Assembly: GCA_018292915.2 (NCBI GenBank)
Contig: JACVVK020000014.1
Span: 2,557,501 to 2,621,500 of the forward strand
Source of the DNA: Batillaria attramentaria
Taxonomy: Eukaryota > Mollusca > Gastropoda > Batillariidae
Length of the DNA: 64,000 bases
Direction: 5' to 3'
Every line of letters starts with the position of its first letter. Positions within the stretch are counted from its first letter, which is position 1. Both the position numbers and the translations under genes were made by a program. This document shows positions 38,050-51,354 of the stretch, piece after piece. The notes below the pieces were generated by a model. It did no database searches. It was not told the origin of the DNA and saw only the letters and a list, made by a program, of their open reading frames with translations.

Positions 38050-39021
38050 GGGACTAACGAAACGAATTAACTGATTACTAATGCTATTCCCATTACGGGA
38101 CTAATGAAATGAAAGAACTGATTACTAATGCTATTCCCATTACGGGACTAATGAAATGAATGAACTGATTACTAATGCTATTCCCATTACGGGACTAATG
38201 AAAGGAAAGAACTGATTACTAATGCTATTTCCCATTACGGGACTAATGAAATGAATGAACTGATTACTAATGCTATTCCCATTACGGGACTAATGAAATG
38301 AAAGAACTGATTACTAATGCTATTCCCATTACGGGACTAATGAAATGAATGAACTGATTACTAATGCTATTCCCATTACGGGACTAATGAAATGAAAGAA
38401 CTGATTACTAATGCTATTCCCATTACGGGACTAATGAAATGAATGAACTGATTACTAATGCTATTCCCATTACGGGACTAATGAAATGAATGAACTGATT
38501 ACTAATGCTATTCCCATTACGGGACTAATGAAATGAAAGAACTGATTACTAATGCTATTCCCATTACGGGACTAATGAAATGAATGAACTGATTACTAAT
38601 GCTATTCCCATTACGGGACTAATGAAATGAAAGAACTGATTACTAATGCTATTCCCATTACGGGACTAATGAAATGAATGAACTGATTACTAATGCTATT
38701 CCCATTACGGGACTAATGAAATGAATGAACTGATTACTAATGCTATTCCCATTACGGGACTAATGAAATGAAAGAACTGATTACTAATGCTATTCCCATT
38801 ACGGGACTAATGAAATGAAAGAACTGATACTAATGCTATTCCCATTACGGGACTAATGAAATGAAAGAACTGATTACTAATGCTATTCCCATTACGGGAC
38901 TAATGAAATGAATGAACTGATTACTAATGCTATTCGCATTACGGGACTAATGAAATGAATTAACTGATTACTAATGCTATTCCCATTGCGGGACCAATGA
39001 AATGAATTAACTGATTACTAA
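38050..39021. repeat. 47-bp minisatellite, about 20.6 copies, higher-order structure
   Basis: Units begin GGGACTAATGAAATGAA and end CTATTCCCATTAC. Two main variants differ at one base (AATGAA or AAAGAA). In copies 6-15 the order A-T-A-T-T occurs twice in succession (38286-38520, 38521-38755), a 235-bp super-unit. The outer copies are more diverged, as usual in such arrays. Confidence 0.95.
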
Positions 39022-39213
39022 TGTTTTTAAGTGGCCTGTTACTCAAGTGACATGTATGTGATTCATACTTGTGCTGTTTGAATGACGTACAGCATATGTA
39101 CATGTAAAGTGCAGTCGTCTGAGGTATTTTGATTCGCAGATTTCTTTCACTGATCCCTAGGTCTGAAAAATGTACGCGAGTCACTTGTGACAGCTGGCAC
39201 GAAACGCCCACTG

Positions 39214-39286
<73 letters not shown>

Positions 39287-39514
39287 GCGCGCGCGCGCGC
39301 CAACACAAACACACTGTCATTTTAATCGTCTTTATTGCTGACAATTTGTGTAATTGTGCTGGCGTCATGTCTGGCGGACAAACGGAAACGCATCTGCACC
39401 TGTCGGTGAAACACACGGGTTTAGCTTAATTATTAGACTAAATGTCCGTCGTATAGCAAGCTGTATGAGCCAAAATAAACCCGCTTTTGTTGTTGTTGTT
39501 TTGTGTGATTTTTT

Positions 39515-39600
39515 CAGAGGTTTAACGTTCTTTCCTCCCACGTAAGGGTGACATCGTATGCGGGAGAACGATGGAAAGACAGCAGATATTTGGTGCTCCC
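39515..39600 (-). mobile_element. SINE family 1, diverged fragment
   Basis: GGTTTAACGTTCTTTCCTCC and AGGGTGACATCG are recognisable but altered tail sequence. Confidence 0.5.
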
Positions 39601-39659
39601 AACCGGTAGTCGGGAAAAGCAACGCAAACCGAATAAAGCAAGGCCGAACAAAACCAAAC

Positions 39660-40135
39660 TAGGCAAAGGAATTAAGGCAAACGCAAGGCAAAGGCACAGC
39701 ACAGCACAGCACAGCACAGCACAGCACAGCACAGCACAACACCAGCACCGTGACAGCCACAGCACAGTAAATCGAAACCAACAAAAGCAAAACTAAGTAA
39801 ACCCAGGCAAATCAAATCAAAGCAAACTAAAGGGGGGAAAAAAGCAAACCACACCTCATAAAGCAAAGGGGAGGCAAAACAAGCAAAGCAAAGCAAAGGC
39901 AAAGCAAGGCAAAGCAAAGGCAAAGCAAAGACAAGGCAAGACCAGGCGAGGAAGGGTAAGGCAAGACAAACGGAATGCAAAACCACAGCACAGCACAGCT
40001 AAAGCACAGCCACAGCACAGCTAAAGCAAGGCACACCGCAGCACAGCTAAAGCACAGCACAGCACAACACAGCACAGCACAGCACAGCACAGCACAGCAC
40101 AGCACAGCACAGCACACCAAAGGAAAACCAAATCA
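39660..40135. repeat. (ACAGC)n and AAAGC-type repeat region
   Basis: ACAGC arrays at 39697-39737 and 40040-40116, joined by irregular GCAAAGCAAAGGC sequence, followed by (GT)n at 40157-40234. No gene seen. Confidence 0.85.
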
Positions 40136-40155
40136 AAGATATACCAGATATACGG

Positions 40156-40240
<85 letters not shown>

Positions 40241-40294
40241 CGCGAAAAATAGATTTACTTGTGTGCGTGACTGGAGGCTTCTGTTAGTGCAAGT

Positions 40295-40300
40295 TTTATT
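40295..40300 (-). terminator. Likely polyadenylation signal of PLA-3
   Basis: AATAAA on the minus strand about 240 nt after the stop codon. Confidence 0.4.
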
Positions 40301-40354
40301 TGTTATTATTACGTCTTATCGTTGTTGTTTTTTTTGTGGTGGCGTATAATTTCC

Positions 40355-40432
40355 CTTCTGGGGTTAATAAAGTTATTTTGAATTGAACTGAATTGAATTG
40401 AATTGAATTGAATTGAATTGAATTGAATTGAA
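40355..40432 (+). mobile_element. LINE-like 3' tail with (TTGAA)n
   Basis: CCTTCTGGGGTTAATAAAGT followed by TTTTGAATTGAAC and about ten ATTGA units, typical of a non-LTR element ending in a short tandem repeat. No coding part remains. Confidence 0.45.
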
Positions 40433-40539
40433 AGCAAATCCAAAAGATCACAAAACCTCCTGGATTCTAGCAGCAAGGAACCTAACCCTGCGTGTTTCAC
40501 CAATCTACTGCACCGCGTTACATGATTGTCACGTCCGAT

Positions 40540-42426
<1,887 letters not shown>

Positions 42427-42541
42427 ATCGAAAAGGCAATAAAATTCCCAGATGAAGAAAATCGGCGTGGCTCTGTGGTGAACGTTTCAACGATGTGACG
42501 AAAACACTCGAAGAGATGCATGTGTATTTTTGCGGAGCCCG

Positions 42542-42548
42542 TTAAATA
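42542..42548 (-). promoter_or_regulatory. Possible TATA-like element of PLA-3
   Basis: TATTTAA reads leftward about 115 nt before the PLA-3 ATG. It is a weaker match than the TATA boxes of the sister genes, but the spacing is similar. Confidence 0.35.
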
Positions 42549-42603
42549 GTCACAGCACGTTGCAATATCGTAACAAGAGAATCTTTTTCCTCACGGTGCT
42601 AAA

Positions 42604-42733
42604 TTTCTGTGAGCTGTTTATTAGTCACGTCGAGCGCGTTTGGCGATGATATTTGTGCTCCCATAGCTACATCATTGTGAGGTCCCATGTCATTTGAGAA
42701 GAAGCTGTATTTGCATGTTTGCTTGCTTGCTTG

Positions 42734-42823
<90 letters not shown>

Positions 42824-42835
42824 TGTCTCTTTGTC

Positions 42836-42901
<66 letters not shown>

Positions 42902-42911
42902 CGGTGTGTGT

Positions 42912-42966
<55 letters not shown>

Positions 42967-43004
42967 TGTGCGTGCGTGCGTGCGTGAGTGCGTGTGTGTG
43001 TGTG

Positions 43005-43064
<60 letters not shown>

Positions 43065-43079
43065 CTCTCTCTCTCTCTC

Positions 43080-43140
<61 letters not shown>
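42604..43140. repeat. Shared flank plus large GT/CT/CA compound microsatellite, copy 2
   Basis: Same 45-bp flank as copy 1, then about 340 bp of interrupted (GT)n, CTCTCT, and 30 CA units. It lies in the intergenic gap between PLA-3 and PLA-4. Confidence 0.85.
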
Positions 43141-43143
<3 letters not shown>

Positions 43144-43605
43144 CCTATGAAACTATCTGACCCTGTATCATTTGACTCCTACTAATACCCGACTCGTATC
43201 TGCTTGACATTCGAGAGGACACTTGCATGATGCCAACGAGAGGGGAGAAAAGTAGGCTTTAGTTTATTGCTCACCCCCTACAGAGTTTCCCCCCCTCTCG
43301 AAAACAACTGGCTACATTACAACTGCCCCAAATCTAGCCCAGTGTAGTAAGCCCGACAACAGGCAGAGAGATGTACGTTACACAGATTTCACAACTGATC
43401 ACACCAGGGAGGTGAGACGCGGCGTTTTGTGTGGTAATGTGAATACTCTGTTTGTTGATAATTTGTAATATTCAGCTTGCCAGCCTAGTGATATTGTTTC
43501 TTGTTTAGTATTGTTTTTGCCAGCCGTTCACACAACCAGTTATTGTTTTCGCGTGCGTGCCTGCGTGCGTGCATGCGCGCGCGTGTGTGCGTGCGTGCGT
43601 GCGTG

Positions 43606-43695
<90 letters not shown>

Positions 43696-44040
43696 CATTA
43701 CAGCCTGCATTGCATACTTCTTTCAGTGTTTGTTTTTCATATTTTCGTTTTCGAGGTGAACACAGAGCCTCAGAAACTCGATGCCTTTTGCATGCGCTCG
43801 GTTGAGTGCGAATCTGCGTGTGCGATGACGGGGAAGGGGGAGGGGGGGGGGTGAGCTGGACCTACCGGAAATTATTTATGTAATTTATCCACAGCACATC
43901 ATCAACACCTTGTATTTCATTTCATGTGTTTATGTGTCATCTCCTTTAATTTTTTTTATTTTCCGCATTGCATATGATTCTTGTCAAAACCGTGGCCTTT
44001 GCACTTTTTGTGACGAGCCATTGGCTTGAAAACCAATGAA
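43141..44040. other. PLA-3/PLA-4 intergenic sequence with (GT)n
   Basis: (GTGC)n/(GT)n at 43549-43693. The remainder is single-copy sequence and shows no gene. Confidence 0.65.
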
Positions 44041-44045
44041 CTGAT

Positions 44046-44051
44046 TTTATT
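44046..44051 (-). terminator. Likely polyadenylation signal of PLA-4
   Basis: AATAAA on the minus strand 45 nt after the PLA-4 stop codon. Confidence 0.5.
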
Positions 44052-44095
44052 AAGATACGTTTTCCCCTCGCGACATTCTCAGGCGTCAGGCTGCA

Positions 44096-46013
44096 CTAGT
44101 CGTCAACTTCACGAAGACAAGCCATGACCCACGGTTGCGAGCAGTATGGCGGATTCGAACCTGGGGGCATGTACACGGTGTTCTGCCGATGGGCGGCGCC
44201 GACTACACTACACATGGACTCCACGGCATCAGGCACGTCGTCACACGCCTCCTCCAAGTTGTCGGAAAAATCTTCGTCGCAGGTTCGCTGCGTAATTCCG
44301 TACATCGATCCCTGCAAGCACAGCAACATGTTGCTTTTAGTTTGATATAGGCTATAATTGAGGACTCCGCTCTTGCGAGTTCGAAAGGGGCGAGCCCCCA
44401 GAATTCATCCAATTGCGTGCCGCCGTGGCGTAATGAGCACAACGCATTGCATGGTCCGGCAAAGAGGGAAGCACATGCAGTTTGATATGACTGAAACGTG
44501 GAACGGAAGCGGGTAGGTGGGTGGGTATTTGGGGTTTAACGTCCTTTTCCACCACATAGGGTGATATCAAAGACGGGCAACGATGAAAAAGCCAGAACAA
44601 ATATTTGGCCCCAGCCGGGATCGAACTCACGACCCGAGCAGTAGAAGTCCAACGCTCTACCATTCGACCACCCCGGCTCCCCGTGGAACGAAAGCAGTAA
44701 GTCCACTGACGTCACTTGAGGGAAAAAAAAAAGACCATTACACCAATCTCTTTCATTTTGAAATCACCACTTTTTCAATAAAATGACGTCATGGGCGTAC
44801 TATGTTTTGTCAGTCCACGGCAGAGTAAATGGGCTCGGAGCTGGCCGAGTGGAGTCGTCTATTATGGTATGAGTGAATAACAGGATCGATGTTTGTACAC
44901 AAAGCAGCGCTTATAAGCGGCACTGAGCAGGCTTTCGCTGCTTCGCCCTCAAGCCCTGCGGCGCCTTGAGCGTTTCAGGAGAAACGGATAATTATGTGCG
45001 CGGAGGAATAGCCACCCATACCCATTCCATATATGGTATACAGGCGTAAGGACACGAATTTTGCGTGGGGTCATGTTTGGTGTTTAGTTGAGGGACCGTG
45101 TTTGGCAAGTGTGCTAGTCTGTAGTGATTTTTGTTGTCGTGAAAAAGCGTGATTTTCGTGATTTTTGTGTTATGCGGCAGGTCAGCGTGCATGTCAGGCG
45201 GTCACAAAAACAGGCAAGCTGCCAGTGAAGCTGGGACTTTTTTGCACAGAGGTGGGACACAAGTGAGGCAAGCGGAATTGTGTGAACTGCCTCTCTGACC
45301 AAAGGAGAAAGCAGACGTGCATTACTCCAGTGAGGCCTGAGCGGAAAGGAGACATTCACTTTTTTTTTAAGCCGTGTCAGGTGCGTGCCTTTGACTGGTC
45401 TGTTCATGGTAGTAATTGTTTCTAGATTGAAGCATTTTTAGGGGGTGACTATGATGCCGGAGGTTAACAGGGAATATAATAGGCAGTAGTTCCCGGGCCT
45501 GGGTATTGCCGGGATATTTACGACAGGAAGCGTGGAATGCGGCCCTGTCCCGCAGTCCCAAACCACACGGACCTCCATAGCATCATCTTACCATCATCCT
45601 CAAATCCATCATCATGCATAATAAAAATTGCCCCAGCTTCCAAGCCCTCCGTGGATTCCACCCAGGACCTGGGAGGAACAAAACTGGAACCGGTAAAAGA
45701 GTTGGGGCAGCAAAATAATAATAATAATAATATTGAACCTATTCTAGTTTGGGCGACTGGGTAGGCGCGGTTAACGAGTCTGCACGTGAATTTTGAACCG
45801 ATGTAATGAGGGAAAATCCCAAACCCTGCCAGCGGTACTTACACAGTTGTAGCACTGCACTTGACGGTCGCAAGCGCCGGTGATTAGTGGGGCAATGACG
45901 GGAGGGACAGGAACGCTGCACCCATTCGACTGCATCGAGCACATCCCCGTCAGCTGCCCAGCTGCAGTCAGAGTGAAGGCAGAGCCAAGCAGGAAGAAAA
46001 TTGCCAGCAACAT
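44096..46013 (-). CDS. PLA-4: conodipine-like protein with a lost His-Asp pair (probable pseudoenzyme)
   Basis: Coding exons are 46013-45843 (GTAAGT donor) and 44311-44096 (TTGCAG acceptor); the product is 128 residues. The ATG lies one base after a GACAG acceptor, with a noncoding first exon ending at 46688. A hydrophobic signal peptide covers about residues 1-19. All ten mature Cys are present at family spacing, including C-x6-C, C-x5-C-x2-C, C-x11-C and the final C-x3-WV-x2-C. The frame is open and splice sites are good, so this is not an obvious pseudogene. The active-site helix reads CDRQVQCYNC: catalytic His is Gln and the partner Asp is Val. Hydrolysis by the known PLA2 mechanism is therefore unlikely, and a binding or regulatory role is more plausible. 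The 1.5-kb second intron holds a SINE in each orientation. Confidence 0.82.
44511..44682 (-). mobile_element. SINE family 1 in the second intron of PLA-4
   Basis: Full copy. Target duplication GTGGAACGGAAGC / GTGGAACGAAAGC at 44498-44510 and 44683-44695. Confidence 0.88.
45475..45735 (+). mobile_element. SINE family 2, 5'-truncated
   Basis: Matches the 3' half of the 49.7-kb copy from GTAGTTCCCGGGCCTG to TTGGGGCAGCAAA, ending in AAT repeats. It lies in the second intron of PLA-4. Confidence 0.85.
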
Positions 46014-46274
46014 TCTGTCGGAACTGAGACAAAGGGTATGCAGATCGTTAATGACTGTATGTCATTTTTATCTCTTTTTATTTGCATGTGACAGAGCATT
46101 ATGTGAGGTTAAAGAAATATTTTTCTGTTTTAGATTCTCTCTGAAACAGATGATGATGATGATGGAGACTTGATATAGCGCACGGCTCCACCCTAACTGA
46201 GTGCTCACGGCGCTTAGGGAGAGGTTGTGAAAGGAAAGATAGTGAAAAAAATGTATGTTCCCTTATTCGCAGTT

Positions 46275-46440
46275 GTCCTGTTGTCGTTGTTGTCGTTATC
46301 GTTGTCGTTGACGTTGTCGTTGTCGTCGTTGTAGTTGTTATTGTCGTTGTCGTCGTTGTTGTTGTTGCTGTTGTTGTCGTCGTCGTCGTCGTTGTTGTTG
46401 TTGTTGTCGTTGTTTGTGTTGTTGTTTTGGAAGACTCCTT
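46275..46440. repeat. (GTTGTC)n-type repeat near the 5' end of PLA-4
   Basis: Irregular GTTGTC/GTCGTT units in the first intron of PLA-4. Confidence 0.85.
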
Positions 46441-46687
46441 CCTTTCTTCGTCTTACGCCTTTCTGCTTTACTTTCCCAATCTTTCTCCCCCTTCCCCAAT
46501 CCCCCACCGTCCTCGATTTAAAAAAAAAGAATAAATAAATAATGAAAATCAAAAACTAAAGAGAAACATTGACATTGAGACAGTGATTCGAATGGACAGT
46601 GCTTAGGAATCCAGCCGAAAATACAATTATGGTAACCGGTCATAACTTTGACCTGTCGTAAAATAGCTGTCCAGAATGCTACCATAC

Positions 46688-46769
46688 CTTCTTCGTGATA
46701 TCAACAGGTCCAGGCGTCGTGCGGAGTTGTTGTGTTCCGTTTGACACGCCGGGCTTCGGACTTTATAAA
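46688..46769 (-). promoter_or_regulatory. PLA-4 TATA box and 5' noncoding exon
   Basis: TTTATAAA reads leftward at 46769-46762. The predicted start is near 46735 and the first exon ends at 46688 before a GTATGG donor. The downstream acceptor is 1 nt before the ATG of the signal-peptide exon. Confidence 0.55.
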
Positions 46770-47009
46770 CCACGGACAACTCGTAATAGTAAGACGCAAT
46801 AGTGCTATATCAGTATATAACTCACGCTGTAATTTCATATAGAAGATACCATCTCAACAGACCGTCACAAAACGCTGATAAAACTGAGAAAAAAATCATT
46901 TTGTTTACGACTGTGCTGGACAAAATTAATGTCTGTATGGAAATAAGCAATAAAACGCGAAACGTCAAATGGAAACAGTGTCTAGTTTTCTATCTCAGTT
47001 TTAAGCGGG

Positions 47010-47216
47010 TCTGTTCTAACTAACTAACTAACTAACTGCGGAGACCTGATCTCACATGGAAGCGAGTTCCAGATCACGGGAGCAAGATGTGCAAAGAAAC
47101 TGTCATCTCTGGTATTGTATTTACACACTGGAATTCTCAACTTGATCGGCGGAATTCTCTACAGGCGGAATTCTCTATAGGCAGAATTCTCAACAGGCGG
47201 AATTCTCAACGTGTAC
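47010..47216. repeat. CTAA tract and 16-bp GAATTC minisatellite
   Basis: (CTAA)5 near 47020, then about four units of GGCGGAATTCTCTACA and variants at 47150-47216. The stretch between resembles a decayed LINE end. Confidence 0.7.
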
Positions 47217-47487
47217 GCTTCCGAGGATGAGTGTATAGTAGTTAATTTCTCAGTTTTGTCTCATTTGTTTTCAGTTGCATCCTCGAGTTCATCATCGGCG
47301 GAAATACCTGTGTTGGCGTATCGACCCGAACAATCTAAATAAATTCTCAGAGACAAATGTGTGCATTTCAGAAACTGGTCTGAGTCATAACTGTGGGTTG
47401 TGCCGCATATACATATCGTCCACATGACTGATAGTGCGTAAAATACGCTGACTGGTCCTCCCTAATAATGGATGACAATTACTATGT

Positions 47488-48018
<531 letters not shown>

Positions 48019-48242
48019 GGAAAGCAGTCGTGTGTTGTATTGCTGATTGTTTTCAATTTCAGTATGCGTATTATCCCTCACAGTTCAGTACAAAAACGAT
48101 CTTGTCGATGTATAGTCAGACCGTGTGGTTTCACAGTAGCGTAGCAACAGCTGCACTCATATTATCATTGTCACGAGACGTATATCGCCGTGTCACGATC
48201 TCTGTCCACTTTTAGGATGGAAACCCTAAAATATTTGCTTGC

Positions 48243-48340
48243 GGTTCGACAATGACAATGACAATAATCTCTATTTTCCAACTGTAAACGTTTGGGCAGA
48301 AATACCATGTTCGAACATGCCGTTGCTAAACTTCGAAAAT
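48243..48340 (-). mobile_element. LINE 3' end fragment, minus strand
   Basis: (TGACAA)n, TCTATTTTCCAACTG and CATGCCGTTGCTAAA; a diverged member of the same family. Confidence 0.5.
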
Positions 48341-48355
48341 CTGAGCAAAGGAAGC

Positions 48356-48525
48356 GGGTGGGTGGGTGGGTATTTGGGGGTTTAACGTCCTTTTCCACCA
48401 CATACGGGTGATATCAAAGACGGGGCAACGATGAAAAAGCCAGCACAAATATTTGGATACGAACTCACGACCCGAGCATTAGACGTCCAACGCTCTACGG
48501 ACCATTCGGCCACCCCGGCTTCCCA
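48356..48525 (-). mobile_element. SINE family 1 downstream of PLA-5
   Basis: Near-full copy with a small gap in the B-box region. Target duplication GAGCAAAGGAAGC at 48343-48355 and 48526-48538. Confidence 0.88.
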
Positions 48526-48633
48526 GAGCAAAGGAAGCAAAATCGAAAAGCTGCATAAAGGAATAATTACAAAGATAAAATAAAAATAAAAAAACGAGAC
48601 GCACCCTGAGCGTCTTTCGAGTTTTCGAGGAAG

Positions 48634-49331
48634 TTAGCGAGGAAGACAACGCCTGACCCATCGCTCCGTGCAGTAATCTGGCAGATTGGAGTACTTATAC
48701 TGGTACTTCTGTCCAGTTATTCTCTTAATTGAAATGTTGGACCCGCTGAAACCGCACAGCCAGTCGCGAATGGTGCTGTCTGTATCGCAGACGCCTTTGA
48801 TCTCACTGCTGAGTTGACTGTCGCACATGAGCTTTGATATTCCGTACTCGCGTCCCTACGCATAAAAGAACCACACAGTATAACTTGTTAGGGCATAGGA
48901 AGAGAAATACGTGATGGGGTCCCACAAAAGGGGGACAACGTCCCTAAGCCACTTTGGGGAGATCGGGAAAAAAAAAAAACTTTAATGGCCGGATCATATT
49001 CATGTCCAGTGTCTGGGAGAATGCATGTGATTCACGTGAGCATGCATATTGGGTTTAGCTCGCGGCGCTTTGAGTCATGTATTTTGAATAAAGCGCCTGT
49101 ATTAATCCGATTATTATTATTATTATTATTATTATTACATAATAACTTACAAATCAGTCGACCACTTACACAGTTGTAGCATTGTTCGTGACGCATGCAT
49201 GCATCTTTGAAGTCATCCAGCCAGAAGACATCTAATGGCCACCACGAGGGGTGGCAGCCTGGGTTGACATGCTGTCCACATGACTGGACTTCGGCGAGGA
49301 AAAGAGTTGAAGCCAAAATGACTAGCCACAT
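48634..49331 (-). CDS. PLA-5: conodipine-like protein with His-Glu active site
   Basis: Coding exons are 49331-49170 (GTAAGT donor) and 48855-48634 (CGTAG acceptor); the product is 127 residues. The ATG is one base after a CGCACAG acceptor, itself just beyond a long (GT)n tract in the transcript. Residues 1-17 look like a signal peptide. This is the most divergent copy: the usual Asn-Gly-Cys-Ser is Pro-Gly-Cys-His followed by two Trp, the first Cys spacing is x7 instead of x6, and the catalytic motif is CMRHEQCYNC. His is kept but Asp is Glu, so activity is uncertain. The second exon keeps five Cys, C-x11-C and C-x3-WV-x2-C, and is rich in Lys and Arg with one Lys-Arg pair in the middle that could be a cleavage site. 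The nearest promoter is at 50.7 kb; another sits at 51.4 kb. Confidence 0.82.
49003..49137 (+). repeat. Interspersed repeat with ATT tail, copy 1
   Basis: GTCCAGTGTCTGGGAGAATG, GTGATTCACGTGAGC, GGCGCTTTGAG and an (ATT)n tail. Copy 2 is at 57922. Confidence 0.75.
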
Positions 49332-49343
49332 TCTGTGCGAACG

Positions 49344-49346
<3 letters not shown>

Positions 49347-49428
<82 letters not shown>
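49347..49428. repeat. (CA)n just upstream of the PLA-5 signal-peptide exon
   Basis: About 41 units. In the transcript it is a (GU)n tract about 12 nt before the exon acceptor. Confidence 0.92.
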
Positions 49429-49429
<1 letters not shown>

Positions 49430-49673
49430 CTAGTTAGTGCAAACACTCAAGGCCCCAAGATTCAACGATTCACCTACAAGGAATGGCTGGCAGGGGTGTG
49501 CAAGAACGAACAATTCTTCATCCTAAGATATGATTTCATGACATTAGACAGATTGACTTTATTCGTAATTTGACGGGAAGTTGCGGTGTCTGCTCAAACA
49601 AGACAATGACGCCAAAAGAACGAATGCAGCAATTTCTGGTAAAGCAATTCATTCTAAAAGAATTCGAAGAGCA

Positions 49674-50170
49674 CCAGCCCCCGTAGTGTAGTGGTCAGCA
49701 CTTCGGACCATGGACCGGGAGACCCAGGTTCGAGTCCTAGCCGAGGCAAGCGGGATTTTTCCTACCTAGGTCGGCTCCTACCCAGAGCGGGTGTGCTATG
49801 GACCCAATGGAGAGGCTGTTGCCACACAGCCGAGTTTCACCCACTTCACGGGTGCGATTTTGGGGGTGCTTCCCTCGGTATGACACGTCTTATGATGTGG
49901 ATGATTACACGGTCGGCACCGCAGGTGCCGTAGTTCCCGGGCCTGGTTAATGCCGGGATAGGAAGCGTGGAAATGCGGCCCTGTCCCGCAGTCCCAAACT
50001 ACACGGACCTCCATAGCATCATCTTACCATCATCCTCATCTCCATCATCATGCATAATGAAAAAAAAAATTGTCCCAGCTTGCGAGCCCTCCGTGGATTC
50101 TACCCATTACCTGGAAGGAACACCACTGGAGCGGGCAAAGAATTGGGGCAGCAAAAAAAAAAAAAAAAAA
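49674..50170 (+). mobile_element. tRNA-derived SINE, family 2, full length (~500 bp)
   Basis: Head GTAGTGTAGTGGTCAGCAC with B-box GGTTCGAGTCC, a long unique body and a poly(A) tail. Target duplication of about 17 bp (AAAGAATTCGAAGAGCA / AAAGAATTCAAAGAGCA) at 49657-49673 and 50171-50187. It lies in the first intron of PLA-5, on the opposite strand. Confidence 0.88.
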
Positions 50171-50290
50171 AAAGAATTCAAAGAGCAAAATCAAGAGGTA
50201 CATTAAATAATAATAATATGAACTTATATAGCGCAAAATTCTCACAAAGTGACTCAATGCGCGTACTCCCGCACTCATACCAACAAATAT

Positions 50291-50371
<81 letters not shown>

Positions 50372-50612
50372 GAGAGAGAGAGAGGGCAGCTGAATCACGA
50401 GGTAAGCGGACCTTGTCGACAGCCAGCCGGAACAGATACGTTTTCAAGTCAGACTTGAAACGATCCATGTCCGGCTGCAATGTAATAAATGTTTCAACGT
50501 TTCTTTTGTCGCTGAGTGCGTAAGGTTTAACCATACGCACCACTCCTCTCAGACGAAATTTCATCCACACACTTTGATTTTCTTCGACTAAAAAAAAATG
50601 GCGAAGTCTTAC

Positions 50613-50702
50613 CTGAAGATCTCGAATATTTGCTACAATGGCGCTGCACCAGTTGTCCGAGTTGCTGTGCTTCTAGACAGAACAACAGCCAGATTTTATA
50701 AA
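50613..50702 (-). promoter_or_regulatory. PLA-5 TATA box and 5' noncoding exon
   Basis: TATAAAA reads leftward at 50700-50694. The predicted start is near 50668 and the exon ends at 50613 before a GTAAGA donor. It would splice to the acceptor at 49333 across a 1.28-kb intron that holds a full-length SINE. Confidence 0.55.
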
Positions 50703-51045
50703 CCATGTCCACAGAATGTTCAAGCGCATTCTTTGTAACTCACATTACTCAGCAGCCAAAAAGATAGATACAATCCTAACACACCGCCAGAAATTGCCGA
50801 AAGCGATATGGCTATAGATCGGATGAAAAGATTTTGTTTCTTCATTTTTTGCGATAGTAGGGCATTTTAGATGAGTCATTTTTTGGCGAGACAAAATGCA
50901 GTGACAAAATGAGTTAGAACAGTCACATCATTTCGCGGGGAGAAAGTTTTTGCAAAGTGAGTCGTCTGAAGTTGATTTCTTAAACTCGCCTATTTCAAGA
51001 CAAAGATTTCTGTTCTGTTCTGTTCTGTTCTGTTCTGTTCTGGGT

Positions 51046-51293
51046 CCGTATGTAAAAGTCGAGGTTAATTTAACCCACGGCTACGGGCTTAAACAAGACT
51101 AGGACAAAAGACAAAACATAATTAAATGAAAAAGGAAACGAAGAAAGAAAGACAAAAATATTTCTGTAACGGCATAGGCATCTTGCTGGAATGGACCCGC
51201 TCTTGACTTAAAAAAATATTAACCCTAGAGCTAGTTTAGTTCGAGGTTAGACTCTAACCCGGGGCTAAAATTAACCTCGACTTTTACATACGG
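51046..51293. mobile_element. MITE-like element with terminal inverted repeats
   Basis: Begins CCGTATGTAAAAGTCGAGG and ends with its reverse complement (CCTCGACTTTTACATACGG); the inverted ends run about 26 bp. It is 248 bp long, without an open frame. A diverged copy lies at 19178. Confidence 0.8.
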
Positions 51294-51354
51294 GCACTGG
51301 GCTTTACAAATTTTATTTTCACATTTCTAGAGACACTCAGGAAGATTGGCTACA

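Noticed and set aside
38050..39021. Regularly spaced repeats resembling a CRISPR array
   Set aside because: Units are contiguous 47-bp tandem copies with no unique spacers, and the genome is eukaryotic.
42667..43150. Minus-strand poly-Thr/His 150-codon frames
   Set aside because: Pure CA/GT/CT microsatellite translation.
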